64,000 nt of DNA from assembly GCF_024346975.1 (NCBI RefSeq), contig NZ_AP024886.1, forward strand, positions 434,001 through 498,000. The letters run 5' to 3'. The notes under the pieces were generated by a model. It had not been told where the DNA came from, ran no database searches, and saw only the letters and a program-made list of their open reading frames with translations. This document shows positions 36,701 to 41,851 of the stretch, piece by piece. The translations under genes and the position numbers were made by a program. The stretch's first letter is position 1; every line of letters starts with the position of its first letter. Origin of the DNA: Vibrio neonatus (GTDB taxonomy: Bacteria; Pseudomonadota; Gammaproteobacteria; Enterobacterales; Vibrionaceae).

Positions 36701-39700
36701 CAGCCAACATCATAATGCTCATGCTTATGGTTTGAATCATGCTACGGGTTCATACGGTTATATAACCATGACTTCTGATGGTAAATGGACCTATACATTA
36801 GACCCACACACCTCAGATAGTGATGTGGTGAATCAACTGAATGAAAATGAGCAATTGGTTGATTCAATCGAGGTGAATGGCCCGCACGGTAAGACGACGA
36901 TCAGCGTGACTATTAAAGGCAGTAATGATAAGCCGGTGATTACTGGCACCACTCAGCATATCTTTGATAGTAAGAGCGGACATGAAAACCTAGGTTCTAA
37001 AGCGGCAGCTGAAGTTGATATGACCGAGGTTCATGGCTTAATTACTGCAACCGATGTCGATCATAATGCCAAGCTAACGTATTCATTGCCAAGCGACTCT
37101 GCACAGAATATTGATGCCAGATATCTCGAAAATGGTCATTTGGCTGGCTTGCATGTTAACCCTGATGGTAGCTATGAGTTTAAACCTGATAGTGCACATT
37201 TTGGTGATATTCCCCCTGGCACCATTAAGAAATTTAAGGTATCTGTCGAAGTTACCGATGAGCACGGTGCTACAGCCCATCAAGTGATTAGTCTGGCGGT
37301 ACAAGGTCATAACCGTCCGCCAGAGGTTGCGCACACCGACTTACATTTAGCCAATGCTAAAGAAGATTTTGGTACTCTGACGCTGACCACCGATCAATTA
37401 CTGAAACAAGCAGGAGCAACGGATCCTGATGGTGATACGTTGCACATCATTAACTTTAAAGTCACGGATAACCAAGGCAAAGCTGTCAGTATTCATGATG
37501 ATGGTCACGGTAATTTTGTGTTTACTTCGGCGCAAGATTTAAACGGCCAAGTGCATTTAAGTTTTGAAGTGACTGATGGTATGTCTGCGGCGCAGCAAAT
37601 TACTGCGAGTATGGATATTACGCCTGTTAATGATAAACCTGTCGCGAGTAGTTTTGCGTTAACCAGTGTTGCAGAGTCTACAACGAGCAACCCGACGCCA
37701 ACCCATGTCTTTACCAAACAAGATTTCTTAGCTCACGCTTCGGATGTAGATATTACAACCAACCATGATGCACTGCAGTTTGTCGGTGAGCCAGAATTGG
37801 ATAGCGCAAGTAAAGCTCATGGTCGTTTGATTAAAGTGAACGGTGGATATGAGTTTAAACCATCGGATCCAAACTGGTATGGTTCGGTATCAGTTCATTA
37901 CACAGTTAAGGATTTAGCCGGAGAAGAAGCCACAGCTACAGCCACTATTACTGTAACACCAACTAACGATGCAGCTGAAATCAAAAACCCGAACCCAGGT
38001 CATGCAGTAGAAGATCAAGCGCACAATGCGCAAGTCACGGGTCAGTTAACGATTAGTGATGTTGATGGTCCTAGTGAAGAAGTGTTCCATGCGAATAGCC
38101 ATATAGGCGGTAGGTTTGGTTATCTACAATTGGATGACAAAGGCGAATGGAAATATGTCTTAACTCGCGGAAGCCGAAGGGGTGTGCAGCAACTGGGCGA
38201 TGGTGATAAATTTACCGAACGTTTCGCTGTTACCTCACAAGATGGCACTGCATACGAGGTGCGCGTGAATATTTTGGGTACTAATGATGATGCTGTCATC
38301 ACTGGTACTGACACTGGCACAATGAATACTGAAGTTACGCCAAGCGTGACCGAACAACTCGGCAGTTCGGCTACTGCCACCGCGACTCCAGATGAGATTA
38401 CGACTACAGGAACATTGACCGTACAGGATGTTGATAAAGGTGAGGCTGGCTTTAAAGCCGAAACACTAAATCCAACAAACACGGGACACCACTATGGCAC
38501 TTTAACTATTCAACAGTCAGGTGCATGGACCTATGTGGTTGATAATAATAATCGAGACGTACAAGCACTTCATGAGGGTGAGCAGATACAAGAGCACTTT
38601 ACTGCGACCTCTATTGATGGCACTGCGACACAGGATATTACTGTTACTCTAGTCGGTAAAAATAATGCTCCTGTCATTGCGCACGTGACAAGTAAACCGG
38701 CCATAGAAGCAGGGGCTAAGCTCACAGGTCAGCTACACAGTAGTGATATCGATAATGATCATGCAACGGTGACTTACAGTCTGCAGCAGGGTACAAGTGC
38801 TCCAGATGGATTCGTATTGCAGGCAAATGGTCACTACAGCTTTGACCCAACAAATAAAGCTTACAATGCGTTATCAGCGGGAGAAACAACAACGGTCGTT
38901 GCGCATGTGGTGGCAACAGATTCACACAATGGTGTGAGTGAAGCTAAAGATATTGAATTTGTCATTACAGGTACTAATGATGCCGCGACATTCAGCGGTT
39001 CAAGTACAGTGCATGTACAAGATTCACCAAGTCTGCACAATAATGCCGCTTCCGCGCATAGACAATTGCATGTCACCGATGTTGATCATGGTGAGAGTCA
39101 CTTCATCGCGGAGAACTCCATACTTCCAGACCGTAGCCATCCTTCACAAAGTGGTTTACCTACAAGTGCTTACGGTCATTTGTCAATTACCGACAATGGG
39201 CAGTGGCAATATCATGTTGATCATGCGGATAGAGTAAAAGCCATTCCAAACGGTCAACATGTGACAGAAACATTTACGGTCCATTCTACTGATGGAACGC
39301 CACATACGGTGACCGTGACCTTAGACGGTAGAAATGAAGCAGCAACATTTAAAGGAGATTTCTCTGGTGAAGTCACTGACGGGCAAAGTGCATCCGTTAC
39401 AGGTACAGTACAGGTAGCCGATGTCGATTACGGCCAAGCGGGGCTTACCAAAGCGCAGAGTCATTTGGCACCATCGAAAACTGATATTCAGCACCATACC
39501 GGGCTTTCAACTGATGCTTACGGGCACCTTTCTGTCGATAGTCATGGGCATTGGGCGTATCACATTGACGATACTGCGGCGTTCAATTCGATTGCTGACG
39601 GCCAAAAGGTGATCGAAACCTTTGCCATAGCAGCCAAAGATGGCACTCATCATAATATTGTAATTACTTTGATGGGTAGCAATGATGCGCCAACGGTCTC

Positions 39701-41621
39701 AGGCGCTGTGGCGATGCAGCAACGTGGCACTGAAGATAGAACCATTACCTTAAACCAAAGCCAACTATTGTCACATGCTGTCGATGTTGATAATGCTGAT
39801 CATTTAACGGTGGTGAATGTTCAGGCGCAGCACGGCACGATAAAAGTAGACCAGCACGGGAAAATACTTTACACGCCAAACGCAAATTATCATGGCTCTG
39901 AGACCTTTACTTATGATGTGCAAGATAGCCAAGGTGCCACAGTGCATACCCAAGCTAGCATGCAAGTTAATTCGGTAAACGATGCGCCAACTGTGGCTCA
40001 TAGCGTGACTTTGACAGGCATTAACGAAGACACTCATAGCAGTATTGATGCTTCGGCGTTATTGGCAGGTGCAAGTGATGTTGACCGTGATCGCCTTTCG
40101 ATCTTGGCTAACTCGGTCACCGCTGAACATGGACAGATACGTTATGATTCGCATAGCCATACGTACTTATACTATCCAGATCATAATTTTAATGGTCAAG
40201 ATACGCTGCATTACAAAGTGTCAGATGGACACGGAGGGCAGGTTGTGCAAACAGCAACAATAGATGTTGCTAGTGTGAACGACGCGCCAACAGTCACAGC
40301 GCCGGTGTCTTTACCTGATCATGCAGAAGACAGCACAGTGACCATCACCTCGGCGCAACTGCTTACACATGCTCAAGATGATGATGGTGATTCACTAAGT
40401 ATCAGTGACCTAAAAGTGAATCATGGCAAGTTAGTTCATCATCACAATGGCACTTGGAGCTATACGCCAGATCATAACTACAATGGAAAAGTGATACTTA
40501 ATTATCAAGTGAACGATGGGCACGGTGGGCATGTTCAGCAACAGGCGTTGATGACAGTCACTCCTGAAAATGACGCAGCGCATATTGATGCTCCAGCTGT
40601 TATGTATGTGGATAATGGACACAATTCATTTATCATAGATACCTTGTCTATCTCTGATGTGGATGGGCGCGCTGAAGAAAAATTCATTGCGGAAACGGGC
40701 TTGCAAGGGCAGTTTGGCGAGCTAGAAATCTCTGAAGATGGACAGTTCAAATACGTTCTGAATTCACATTTGCCAGTCATCCAACAAATGATGGATGGGG
40801 ACACTAAAACAGATACTGTAACTGTACACTCTGTTGATGGCACAGCATATGATGTGCAAATTCATATCGGAGGGCACACTAATCACGCCCCTACAGTGAG
40901 TCAACATACCCCAATTGTTTTACAAACCAATGAGCATCATCAGTTCTCTACTGCAGACTTTTTGTTTAGTGATACAGATGGTGATTCACTGGATCATATT
41001 ACCATTACTCAATTGCCGACTCATGGAGAACTGACCTTAGAGGGTCATCATGTTCAGGTCGATCAATCTATTAGTGCAGACGATATAGACAAATTGTCCT
41101 TTACCGCCGATAGCCATGATAGTGGTCCTGTCACATTTGATTTTACTGCTAATGATGGTAGAAGCGATTCGGCTGAGGTGAGTATGACAATATCTGTTGC
41201 TCAGCCAACTTCTCAGTCATTGACGCCTCACTCGACAAGTCATATTGCTGCATCTAGCACAGCATCTTTGACCGGGGCATCTGATGAGCCTGTGTTGGAT
41301 ACGCCGGTTGAAACCGTATCTTTAGAGGCACTGGCATCCAATGATGAAAGTAGTCATGTTGGCGGAGCACAAGCATACTTAGATCAGTTAGGTGTCAATG
41401 ATGATAGTGCCTCTGAGCAATCTGTTGCGGCTCATCAACCAGCAGCAGATTTAGACCTAGTGTTAACGGAAGCGTCGCTTCCTGTATTAGATGAGCACGG
41501 ACATGTCATTGAACCGGTGAGTACAGACGCGGCGGATAGTCTTAGTGATGATGAGCATATACTTCATGATGAATTGCATCATCAAGACCCGAATTATCAA
41601 TGGGATGATCATCATGGTTGA
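15735..41621 (+). CDS. Giant 8628-residue VCBS/cadherin/Ig-like repeat protein, probable type I secreted adhesin
   Basis: The longest frame starts at GTG 15735; ATG 15759 is an alternative, and neither has a clear ribosome binding site. Residues 1-180 are a non-repetitive N-terminus with a basic stretch (KIKRVRKTRR) and no signal peptide. Residues 180-3249 form about 29 VCBS repeats of 106 residues. A hinge paralogous to that of the first giant protein spans 3249-3500. Ig-like units follow, including a 795-residue tandem duplication (3617-5206). Diverged VCBS/cadherin-like domains run to about 8495. The Asp/His-rich tail carries YLDQLG and ends in YQWDDHHG. The size suggests roughly 0.9 MDa. 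The missing Sec signal and the neighbouring exporter genes fit type I secretion. Adhesion or biofilm function is inferred from the family. Confidence 0.92.
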   Translation: MQKVTVKLMTDSGKNKKATEVSKSESKIKRVRKTRRLVIPQTYVSRSNTMALILPSYHVVDAGNTGAEGVADSIHHAEYAEPIQQQDYAQTETKGKQSVNPQPTAQPETVTDEFQPQQHTENTGSHHYQHTSHYGNQITPLTAALTAGHFTAATVTTTGSHTVTDNSELIPNTSYLTPPVIGVPESGIVKEDTTLVTSGQIDAHSAQKGTGLTFAPDNVHGQYGDFSLDKNSGEWSYTLDNKHHQNLTLGETHTEILHVTITSNSGVSVHQNITVTVQGTNDIPVITSQAQHDATKEGGTLFVQGQVTASDVDSGAVLTYTPDNLEGDYGVFSVNKNSGNWHYTLDDDAHQDLAEGELHTETLLITVTDDVGGTNTQQITVTVEGTNDKPVITSHAQLEAVKEDDVLVADGQVTATDVDHNAVLTYTPDNLKGTYGTFTLNSSSGKWHYTLDNDAHQVLAEGESHTETMLVTVTDDQGATTTQQVNVTVEGTNDKPVLHPDTHIGSVNEDGTLFVRGQVLATDVDHNAKLTYTADSEHGIYGDFTLNADAGTWTYTLDNEHHQDLAAGETHTESMLVTVTDDKGAKVTETVQITITGTNDKPVLHADTHVGSVNEDGTLFVRGQVLATDVDHNAKLTYTADSEHGIYGDFTLNADAGTWTYTLDNKHHQDLAAGETHTESMLVTVTDDKGAKVTETIQITITGTNDKPVITSHAQAETVTEDDVLFVDSQVTATDVDHNAVLTYTPYNLQGTYGTFVLNPSSGKWHYTLDNDAHQALAEGESHTETMLVTVTDDQGATTTQQVSVTVEGTNDKPVLSADTHMGSVNEDGTLFARGQVLATDVDHNSKLIYTADSEHGTYGDFTLNADSGTWTYTLDNEYHQDLAAGETHTESMLVTVTDDKGAKVTETVQITITGTNDKPVITSHAQAETVNEDGVLFVDGQVTATDADHNAVLTYTPDNLQGTYGTFVLNPSSGKWHYTLDNDAHQALAEGESHTETMLVTVTDDQGATTTQQVSVTVEGTNDKPVLHADTHAGSVNEDGTQFVRGQVLATDVDHNSKLTYTADSEHGTYGEFTLNADAGTWTYALDNEHHQDLAAGETHTESMLVTVTDDKGAKVTETVQITITGTNDKPVITSHAQAETVNEDGILFVDGQVTATDADHNAVLTYTPDNLQGTYGTFVLNPSSGKWHYTLDNDAHQALAEGESHTETMLITVTDDQGATTTQQVSVTVEGTNDKPVLSADTHMGSVNEDGTLFTRGQILATDVDHNSKLTYTADSEHGTYGDFTLNADSGTWTYTFDNEHHQDLAAGEIHTESMLVTVTDDKGAKVTETVQITITGTNDKPVITSQVQAETVNEDGVLFVDGQVTATDVDHNAVLTYTPDSLQGTYGSFVLNPSSGKWYYTLDNDAHQSLAEGESHTETMLVTVTDDKGATTTQQVSVTVEGTNDKPVLHDDTHTGSVNEDGTLFARGQILATDVDHNSKLTYTADSEHGTYGEFTLNADAGTWTYTLDNEHHQDLAAGETHTESMLVTVTDDKGAKVTETVQITLTGTNDKPVITSHAQTETVNEDGVLFVDGQVTATDVDHNAVLTYTPDNLQGTYGSFVLNPSSGKWHYTLDNDAHQALAEGESHTETMLVTVTDAQGATTTQQVSVTVEGTNDKPVLHADTHAGSVNEDGTLFVRGQVLATDVDHNSKLTYTADSEHGTYGEFTLNADAGTWTYTLDNQGHQDLAAGETHTESMLVTVTDDKGAKVTETVQITITGTNDKPVITSQVQAETVNEDGVLFVDGQVTATDADHNAVLTYTPDNLQGTYGTFVLNPSSGKWHYTLDNDAHQALAEGESHTETMLVTVTDDQGATTTQQVSVTVEGTNDKPVLHDDTHTGSVNEDGTMFARGQILATDVDHNSKLTYTADSEHGTYGEFTLNADAGTWTYALDNEHHQDLAAGETHTESMLVTVTDDKGAKVTETVQITITGTNDKPVITSHAQAETVNEDGILFVDGQVTATDADHNAVLTYTPDNLQGTYGTFVLNPSSGKWHYTLDNDAHQALAEGESHTETMLVTVTDDQGATTTQQVSVTVEGTNDKPVLSADTHMGSINEDGTLFARGQVLATDVDHNSKLTYTADSEHGTYGEFTLNADAGTWTYTLDNEHHQDLAAGETHTESMLVTVTDDKGAKVTETVQITITGTNDKPVITSHAQAETVNEDGVLFVNGQVTATDADHNAVLTYTPDNLQGTYGTFVLNSSSGKWHYTLDNDAHQALAEGESHTETMLVTVTDDQGATTTQQVSVTVEGTNDKPVITSHAQIETVNEDGILFVDGQVTATDVDHNAVLAYTPDSLQGTYGSFVLNPSSGKWHYTLDNDAHQALAEGESHTETMLVTVTDDKGATTTQQVSVTVEGTNDKPVLHDDTHTGSVNEDGTLFVRGQVLASDVDNNSKLIYTADSEQGTYGDFTLNADSGTWTYKLDNEHHQDLAAGETHTESMLVTVTDDKGAKVTETVQVTITGTNDKPVITSQVQAETVNEDGVLFVDGQVTATDADHNAVLTYTPDSLQGTYGSFVLNPSSGKWHYTLDNDAHQALAEGESHVETMLVTVTDDQGATTTQQVRVTVEGTNDKPVLSADTHIGSVNEDGTLLVRGQVLATDVDNNAKLTYTADSEHGTYGDFTLNADSGTWTYKLDNQGHQDLAAGETHTESMLVTVTDDKGAKVTETVEITITGTNDKPVLHADTHIGSVNEDGTLFVRGQVLATDVDHNSKLTYTADSEHGAYGDFTLNADSGTWTYQLDNQGHQDLAAGETQTESMLVTVTDDKGAKVTETVEITITGTNDRPVITSQAQAEAVKEDGVAFVEGQVTATDVDHNAVLTYTPDNLQGTYGTFVLNPSSGKWNYTLDNDAHQALAEGESHVETMLVTVTDDQGATTTQQVRVTVEGTNDVPELQADTHTGSVNEDGTLLVRGQVLASDVDHNSKLTYTAGSQHGIYGDFTLNADSGTWTYKLDNKHHQDLAAGETQTESMLVTVTDDKGAKVTETVEITITGTNDKPVITSQAQAEAVKEDGVTFVEGQVTTTDVDHNALLTYSPDNLQGTYGTFVLNPSSGEWNYQLDNKAHQALAEGESHVETMLVTVTDDHGATTTQQVRVTVEGTNDVPVLHADTHTGSVEEDGTLSTNGQVIATDVDNHAKLTFSANELHGTYGEFTLDADSGEWTYKLANDQHQDLSEGETHKELMSVTVTDDKGAKVVETVEVVVTGTNDLPVLTFTDQASDHTQGTLSFTDVDTLDTHSYAVSGGTDSGDTQTIVGQFGDLVLDTKTGEYTYTQHQSVAGMSIDANGVYHGKEFFEVSTSDNHGGTSTKYLTFEPSVAVNAPSTDGQPPILTPELTQSPELLDQQPVIAPIVPPTNQLNPLTIDPSSDTGASQTDGITSVVTPSVTGHTDIPFSVVTLTDENGNVVALTTSNEHGDFTVALAQLSGSVSGDVHQISGTAVAPSATVSVSTPTPLQLTIDTDINQPTVDITDGKTQTALHPNHIISGTELSHVDISGVIDHQGVETDLTGLTVTDTQGNVAPLDPSQATVDPATGVFTLNNVDLSKFGLVDGTLTVHAIATDLAGNTKEGTFTATLDTQPGTIAIDGTLGGDNVINAVETQSPLTVSGTTTGIEEGQVVAIKFNGQSYSAVVGKDGTWSTDIPVSDLGKLTDGTTPVITASVDDKAGNVATPTTHDMQVDTHIDTTTVALNDGGVGANFDGVINAAEQTHAVITGTIDPTATLTLLTISDGTDTIPVPLASVLVSQDGHFTATGVDVSSLSDGQLTVTATAVDPAGNESSNTGSALLDTAPPNAPQLTPIPVGHDKTPPLSGTGEPGSTVTFIDGHGNIIGSTVVGSTGSFTYTPSTDLPDGGTISATLTDIHGNTSASTTIQTNIDTHIAPTTADITDGTVGSTQHPNHQISADELHSVLITGSIDRTDGTEKLTSLTVTDSAGTQVNLDIKLATFDSSTGKFSIKGLDLSGNHFVSGALTVEATAQDSAGNISLGHGTATLDIESGELFFDNVLSGDNIVNAKESQSPLTISGTTTDIEAGQIVDVTIAGTTYHATVDASGHWAAIMPQTDVAKLPDGDVIMQATVHDLAGNSTDITSNQLSVDTKVKAPTAITFESTGQDNLYNIDELGPDHTVTATIGLPDDVKAGDILTINGTAHTLTDQDIAHNYVTSEVYPNTKVTASITDQAGNTSQDISNTAADADLTPPLVPVLSPIPNADHNNDNTPPITGITEPGAVVEIFIDGTSVGTVNANPSGSFTYTPPALPDGPHSFTAKATDHAGNPSTLSAAVHTTIDTTPPAQLDVSLTTDTGKSDSDLITQTGTLHIENQEAGSHILYSIDHGTTWSSSFTPVEGDNTVTVKQVDQAGNESPTTSLTFTLDTQPGTIAIDGTLGGDNVINAVETQSPLTVSGTTTGIEEGQVVTIKFNGQSYSAIVGKDGTWSTDIPVSDLAKLTNGTTPVITASVDDKAGNVATPATHDMQVDTHIDTTTVALNDGGVGANFDGVINAAEQTHAVITGTIDPTAKLTLLTISDGTDTIPVPLASVLVSQDGHFTATGVDVSSLSDGTLTVTATAVDLAGNESSNTGSALLDTAPPNAPQLTPIPVGHDKTPPLSGTGEPGSTVTFIDGHGNTIGSIVVGKTGSFTYTPSTDLPDGGTISATLTDIHGNTSTSTTIQTNIDTHIAPTTADITDGTVGSTQHPNHQISADELHSVLITGSIDRTDGTEKLTTLTVTDSAGTQVNLDIKLATFDSSTGKFSIKGLDLSGNHFVSGELTVEATAQDSAGNISLGHGTATLDIESGELFFDNLLSGDNIVNAKESQSPLTISGTTTDIEAGQIVDVTIAGTTYHATVDASGHWAAVMPQTDVAKLPDGDVIMQATVHDLAGNSTDITSNQLSVDTKVKAPTAITFESTGQDNLYNIDELGPDHTVTATIGLPDDVKAGDILTINGSAHTLTDQDIAQNYVTSEVSPNTKVTASITDQAGNTSQDISNTAADADLAPPLVPVLSPIPNADHNNDNTPPITGITEPGAVVDIFIDNTLVGTVNANPSGSFTYTPPALPVGPHSFTAKATDHAGNPSTLSAAVHTTIDTTPPAQLDVSLTTDTGKSDSDLITQTGTLHIENQEAGSHILYSIDHGTTWSSSFTPVEGDNTVTVKQVDQAGNESPTSSLAFTLDTKVAAPQVKLKLDSGSSAIDHITNTAELDVTDVESGAHVEYSVDGGQHWLDSVGHQIDGDYTVLVRQTDVAGNVSGSATISYTLDTQTHVDVAIADISTGAVHGNHFLNDYEIVHNENEITGKIELSGDLTKLVISDGNHEVTVDLSKVNLHNHGTYSSFDISHTDLSSLDDGTLTVTATSKDTAGNTDTQSSTIFKDTLNEATDVTASVKEESKTSVSGHVNMEPDAHGGSSYAFGSSSLSGDIDGTYGTLHLNRDGTYTYDLHNANPKVQALGEGATLQDIVTYKTTDPAGNEKESHLTVTITGTNDQAIIAGVDSGDVIEDKVSATEHSLLKTDGQLTIDDIDTNTLTAGGEEQFVSKVTPAANAHNLGSLSIDKDGHWHYQVRNDNQHVQALQEQDTHVDQFIVHSIDGTAHTISVTITGTKDAPSIEVKAGADHGAVVEQGSTSSGHAIAGQQTATGHLVAHDVDTADTQAWTIVGSSDGSYGHISVDANGEWTYTLDNARAATQGLTQDQHVTESFTVRVTDSTGLTADQKVVIKVTGSNDQAQIAGTDARSVKEDTNVVGSKHQLHTDGQLTISDVDSGEAHFQASTMVAGQDGHLGSLSIDETGHWDYVVDNSLHAVQQLKESDHIDDVFTVLGADGTEHTITVTINGTNDLPEIAKGTGDTGAVTEAGSHANNYHNKVVDHGHSSTSGTLSATDRDAGDPAHWQAAHPDGTYGHLSLNAQTGHWVYTLDNAKADSLHAKETVTETFAITDTDTDSSKNPVSTEIVITITGSNDVPVITGSHVGAVTEAGGTSNARAGVASIDGTLIATDPDNNDATLVWSVQSATSGTTVKEGTYGSISIDQHGHWVYTIDDSKDATQALTGRQSPKEHFTFLVTDSSGKAIKQSVEITVHGRNDNPVLSAYTPTTFAEDSTPVHGHSHIQTVALPKVTDVDDSAFTYSIDSHPDHGNHNHQWITIDSHTGVISVHTDAKDLQHLSVGASHTEDVVVTVKDAQGGTTQQTLHLTIAGTNDAPTITEIDVTSLKHRVDDISADTGKSTGTSTDQVEHSSALIKTHTNLQDVLNVQEDRIVEGDIKFKDIDDHKDASHSHGDTYTFSATATVDGKAVSIKDSGFSIDNDGHFVFDAHSELYQMLQAGQDADVRIQVTVEDNHQAQGVQEVHFVVHGENDAPTATRVTPINIDEDHTLQFTLGHDDTNWGESLTTLIDPESDKLDISNPSVDPKYGTIVDHGMGRFTFTPVANQNVETYGLVPVTFEVDDNHYAKATRTAYIHVNPVNDAPTAGVVTLAGIDEDSGSIHFTRADLLAHTNDIDNTKAELALSDVVLSDAKAGTLSGDEQHGWTFTPSQNWNSNWNKNDFNHDIQVVFKVTDPQGLSSAGGSTLPVNPTPDAAVITEDSSKQQDHAVHDGEGSHADIHAQGYLHIEDPDLGQDSFQVSSSIGGQHGFLSIDANGHWQYTLNTKDPVVLALGDGESTTDTITVHAQDGTAHDITISITGKNEAPVVTQTSDIHAKEFNADATHTVSVISGQVHVTDSDSTDTLSYQLEQPIAGFHLDQKTGKYTFDSSVQEYNHLSEGEVVNLQAVVLISDGHGGTVKDTVAIELTGTNDEPHAVATSLPSVQAGETLHFTDASLLAGVMDPDSGDDVHILKLSATHGQHTLTEVHLTDKTLGHLTQDGKGGYDFTPNKGISGDVEVQYSVTDGIAVVDGLTTIIHVTPAPASTPTGGDQHSTHTGNQNPDNSHPQPITVTPADTHATIDESGTSVSGQLHETHSDTGSQHHNAHAYGLNHATGSYGYITMTSDGKWTYTLDPHTSDSDVVNQLNENEQLVDSIEVNGPHGKTTISVTIKGSNDKPVITGTTQHIFDSKSGHENLGSKAAAEVDMTEVHGLITATDVDHNAKLTYSLPSDSAQNIDARYLENGHLAGLHVNPDGSYEFKPDSAHFGDIPPGTIKKFKVSVEVTDEHGATAHQVISLAVQGHNRPPEVAHTDLHLANAKEDFGTLTLTTDQLLKQAGATDPDGDTLHIINFKVTDNQGKAVSIHDDGHGNFVFTSAQDLNGQVHLSFEVTDGMSAAQQITASMDITPVNDKPVASSFALTSVAESTTSNPTPTHVFTKQDFLAHASDVDITTNHDALQFVGEPELDSASKAHGRLIKVNGGYEFKPSDPNWYGSVSVHYTVKDLAGEEATATATITVTPTNDAAEIKNPNPGHAVEDQAHNAQVTGQLTISDVDGPSEEVFHANSHIGGRFGYLQLDDKGEWKYVLTRGSRRGVQQLGDGDKFTERFAVTSQDGTAYEVRVNILGTNDDAVITGTDTGTMNTEVTPSVTEQLGSSATATATPDEITTTGTLTVQDVDKGEAGFKAETLNPTNTGHHYGTLTIQQSGAWTYVVDNNNRDVQALHEGEQIQEHFTATSIDGTATQDITVTLVGKNNAPVIAHVTSKPAIEAGAKLTGQLHSSDIDNDHATVTYSLQQGTSAPDGFVLQANGHYSFDPTNKAYNALSAGETTTVVAHVVATDSHNGVSEAKDIEFVITGTNDAATFSGSSTVHVQDSPSLHNNAASAHRQLHVTDVDHGESHFIAENSILPDRSHPSQSGLPTSAYGHLSITDNGQWQYHVDHADRVKAIPNGQHVTETFTVHSTDGTPHTVTVTLDGRNEAATFKGDFSGEVTDGQSASVTGTVQVADVDYGQAGLTKAQSHLAPSKTDIQHHTGLSTDAYGHLSVDSHGHWAYHIDDTAAFNSIADGQKVIETFAIAAKDGTHHNIVITLMGSNDAPTVSGAVAMQQRGTEDRTITLNQSQLLSHAVDVDNADHLTVVNVQAQHGTIKVDQHGKILYTPNANYHGSETFTYDVQDSQGATVHTQASMQVNSVNDAPTVAHSVTLTGINEDTHSSIDASALLAGASDVDRDRLSILANSVTAEHGQIRYDSHSHTYLYYPDHNFNGQDTLHYKVSDGHGGQVVQTATIDVASVNDAPTVTAPVSLPDHAEDSTVTITSAQLLTHAQDDDGDSLSISDLKVNHGKLVHHHNGTWSYTPDHNYNGKVILNYQVNDGHGGHVQQQALMTVTPENDAAHIDAPAVMYVDNGHNSFIIDTLSISDVDGRAEEKFIAETGLQGQFGELEISEDGQFKYVLNSHLPVIQQMMDGDTKTDTVTVHSVDGTAYDVQIHIGGHTNHAPTVSQHTPIVLQTNEHHQFSTADFLFSDTDGDSLDHITITQLPTHGELTLEGHHVQVDQSISADDIDKLSFTADSHDSGPVTFDFTANDGRSDSAEVSMTISVAQPTSQSLTPHSTSHIAASSTASLTGASDEPVLDTPVETVSLEALASNDESSHVGGAQAYLDQLGVNDDSASEQSVAAHQPAADLDLVLTEASLPVLDEHGHVIEPVSTDAADSLSDDEHILHDELHHQDPNYQWDDHHG
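16270..25480 (+). repeat. 318-bp VCBS tandem array, about 29 units of two alternating types
   Basis: Units of 106 residues alternate between type A (VITSHAQAETVNEDG, TYTPDNLQGTYG, NPSSGKWHYTLDN) and type B (VLHADTHxGSVNEDG, TYTADSEHGTYG, NADAGTWTYTLDN). The higher-order period is therefore about 636 bp. The alternation breaks at three places, where two B or two A units are adjacent. Every unit ends in GTND. Confidence 0.93.
26583..31352 (+). repeat. In-frame 2385-bp tandem duplication (two copies)
   Basis: The block starting GACACACAGCCGGGCACTAT at 26583 recurs at 28968. The second copy ends at 31353, where the equivalent GACAC(C/A)CA motif recurs. Each copy encodes 795 residues of Ig-like domains in the same order, with only scattered substitutions. 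Confidence 0.93.
39681..40571 (+). repeat. Three tandem cadherin-like units near the C-terminus
   Basis: NDAPTV starts units at 39681, 39978 and 40278 (about 99-100 residues each). Each unit holds a TED/NED motif, DVD/DDD acidic loops, YTPNANYHG- or YxPDHNFNG-type strands and VxDxxG. These match cadherin-like tandem domains of bacterial adhesins and are well diverged from one another, unlike the VCBS array. Confidence 0.75.
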
Positions 41622-41650
41622 TCACACACTATAGAGCGAAATGGCTTTGA

Positions 41651-41686
41651 ATAAACATCGTAGGTAGGAGTATCTACGATGTTTAT
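41651..41686 (+). terminator. Terminator of the 8628-residue protein gene
   Basis: A perfect 13-bp inverted repeat, ATAAACATCGTAG (41651-41663) with CTACGATGTTTAT (41674-41686), starts 30 bp after the stop codon. The T run is weak. Confidence 0.6.
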
Positions 41687-41761
41687 ATTGTTAGCTTTTC
41701 ATGCTGACGTGATGACAGTGATTAGCATGGTAGGAAAGCCTATATAGCTAAGTACCTAAAC

Positions 41762-41801
41762 AAAAAAACCGCAATAGCGTCGGTGCTATTGCGGTTTTTA
41801 T
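41762..41801. terminator. Bidirectional terminator between convergent giant gene and exporter operon
   Basis: The stem ACCGCAATAGC (41768-41778) with GCTATTGCGGT (41785-41795) is perfect, with a 6-nt loop. A7 lies on one side and T5 on the other, so it can serve both converging transcripts. Confidence 0.88.
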
Positions 41802-41851
41802 TTGCTTGTTTCTCTGGATATCAGATTTAGGCGCTTGCCATTGCTCTAGAT

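Noticed and set aside
41220..41621. Canonical RTX calcium-binding nonapeptides before the C-terminus
   Set aside because: No GGxGxDxxx series is visible in either giant protein's C-terminal region.
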